DNA of 5,104 nt, taken from NCBI GenBank assembly GCA_023417735.1, contig JAEZEK010000112.1, positions 1 through 5,104 of the forward strand, given 5' to 3'. Origin of the DNA: Pseudomonadota bacterium (lineage in GTDB: Bacteria > Pseudomonadota > Alphaproteobacteria > Rhizobiales > Afifellaceae). The first letter of the stretch is position 1; every line of letters starts with the position of its first letter. The notes beneath the pieces are model-generated. The model had not been told where the DNA came from. It ran no database searches and saw only the letters and a list, made by a program, of their open reading frames with translations. The position numbers and the translations under genes were made by a program. This document shows, one piece after another, positions 4,743 through 5,104 of the stretch.

Positions 4743-5104
4743 ATGTCCGAATCTGTGAAGAAGAAGGCGATCGGGGCCGATCTGATCATCCCGCTCGCCG
4801 GCGCCGCCTACGCGATCTACTACGTCTGGTCGGTGCGCGACTTCCCCCGTGAAGCGCAGACGAGCGGCATGATCCTCGCCGGGATGCTGCTCCTGCTGGT
4901 CTTCCTCTATCTCGTGCGGGTGGCGGTGGGGCTCGGGGCAGGGCGATACAGCCTCGGCCTCGGCAACTTCCTCGGGCCGAAGGAGACGCGCGCGGCGCGC
5001 GGCATCTTCTTCCTGCTGCTGCTCGTCTCCGCCTACCTGATCGGGTGGGGCGGCTTCACGCTGACGACCTTCTCGTTCCTGTCGCTCTCCTTCATCGTGC
5101 TCGG
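4743..5104 (+). CDS. TctB-type small membrane subunit of the TTT transporter (3'-truncated)
   Basis: The open frame runs from the ATG at 4743 through the right edge with no stop, giving 120 complete codons. The protein starts MSESVKKKAIGADLI, with a short basic cytoplasmic head. It has hydrophobic segments at about residues 13-29, 43-64 and 87-103 and the start of a fourth at about 107-120. This is the four-helix plan of TctB, the small poorly conserved subunit that accompanies the large TctA channel subunit. Position straight after a TctC-type gene (64 bp gap containing a hairpin) supports the call more than sequence identity does, since TctB proteins diverge widely. The ribosome site is weak (GCGGAA, 4-5 nt from the ATG), again suggesting lower expression than the binding protein. 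TctA would be expected next, beyond the window. Confidence 0.85.
   Translation, partial: MSESVKKKAIGADLIIPLAGAAYAIYYVWSVRDFPREAQTSGMILAGMLLLLVFLYLVRVAVGLGAGRYSLGLGNFLGPKETRAARGIFFLLLLVSAYLIGWGGFTLTTFSFLSLSFIVL

Noticed and set aside
3671..4789. A 372-codon open frame on the minus strand opposite the TTT binding-protein gene
   Set aside because: It is a shadow of the forward gene in GC-rich DNA. Its translation is low-complexity (rich in Arg, Ala, Glu, Val), has no recognisable domain, and the forward frame has clear TctC/Bug motifs.
1..5104. CRISPR array, insertion sequence, tRNA, rRNA, riboswitch or toxin-antitoxin pair
   Set aside because: I scanned both strands by eye and found no spaced direct repeats, transposase, terminal inverted repeats, tRNA-like cloverleaf or small gene pair.

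Overview
The window is a GC-rich stretch of bacterial chromosome carrying ordinary metabolic and regulatory genes. The gene set (two FadR/FCD-type GntR regulators, one LysR regulator, a Tat-exported TctC-type binding protein, a TauE-like permease) and the codon use suggest an alphaproteobacterium, perhaps of the Hyphomicrobiales or Rhodospirillales. That placement is inference, because there is no rRNA or other marker here. The left edge is not genomic. Bases 4-35 are the Illumina Nextera/Tn5 read-1 adapter with one T missing, so this is a contig end with unremoved adapter, and native sequence begins at about base 36.

Left part (36-2038). The C-terminal ligand-binding domain of a truncated GntR/FCD regulator (36-359, +) is followed by a small secreted cupin (448-855, -). 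The cupin is divergent from a LysR regulator (1011-1895, +). The 155 bp between them holds a 19-bp palindrome, and its half-site GGATCGGC recurs 33 bp away; this is a good operator candidate. The lysR gene looks leaderless.

Right part (2039-5104). A TauE/SafE-type permease (2039-2788, +) converges with, and overlaps by 9 bp, a complete GntR/FCD regulator (2780-3541, -). That regulator is divergent from a tripartite tricarboxylate transporter (TTT) operon: a periplasmic binding protein of the TctC/Bug type (3674-4678, +), a strong intercistronic hairpin, then a TctB-type small membrane subunit (4743 to the right edge, truncated). The large TctA-type subunit would be expected just beyond the edge.

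How they may work together. The 132 bp between the regulator and the TTT operon hold a 10-bp inverted repeat (ATTGGTTGAC). Each copy contains a TTGAC -35 element, one facing right and one facing left, with a shared TATA-like -10 region between them. The simplest reading is that the GntR/FCD protein binds these boxes, represses both its own gene and the transporter, and is released by the transported substrate or a metabolite of it. The substrate cannot be read from the sequence. A small organic acid or sulfonate is plausible given the neighbouring TauE-like exporter, but no catabolic enzyme is visible. I see no mobile element, CRISPR array, RNA gene or clearly new multigene system here. The most informative items are the adapter artefact, the two candidate control regions and the cupin with non-canonical metal ligands.
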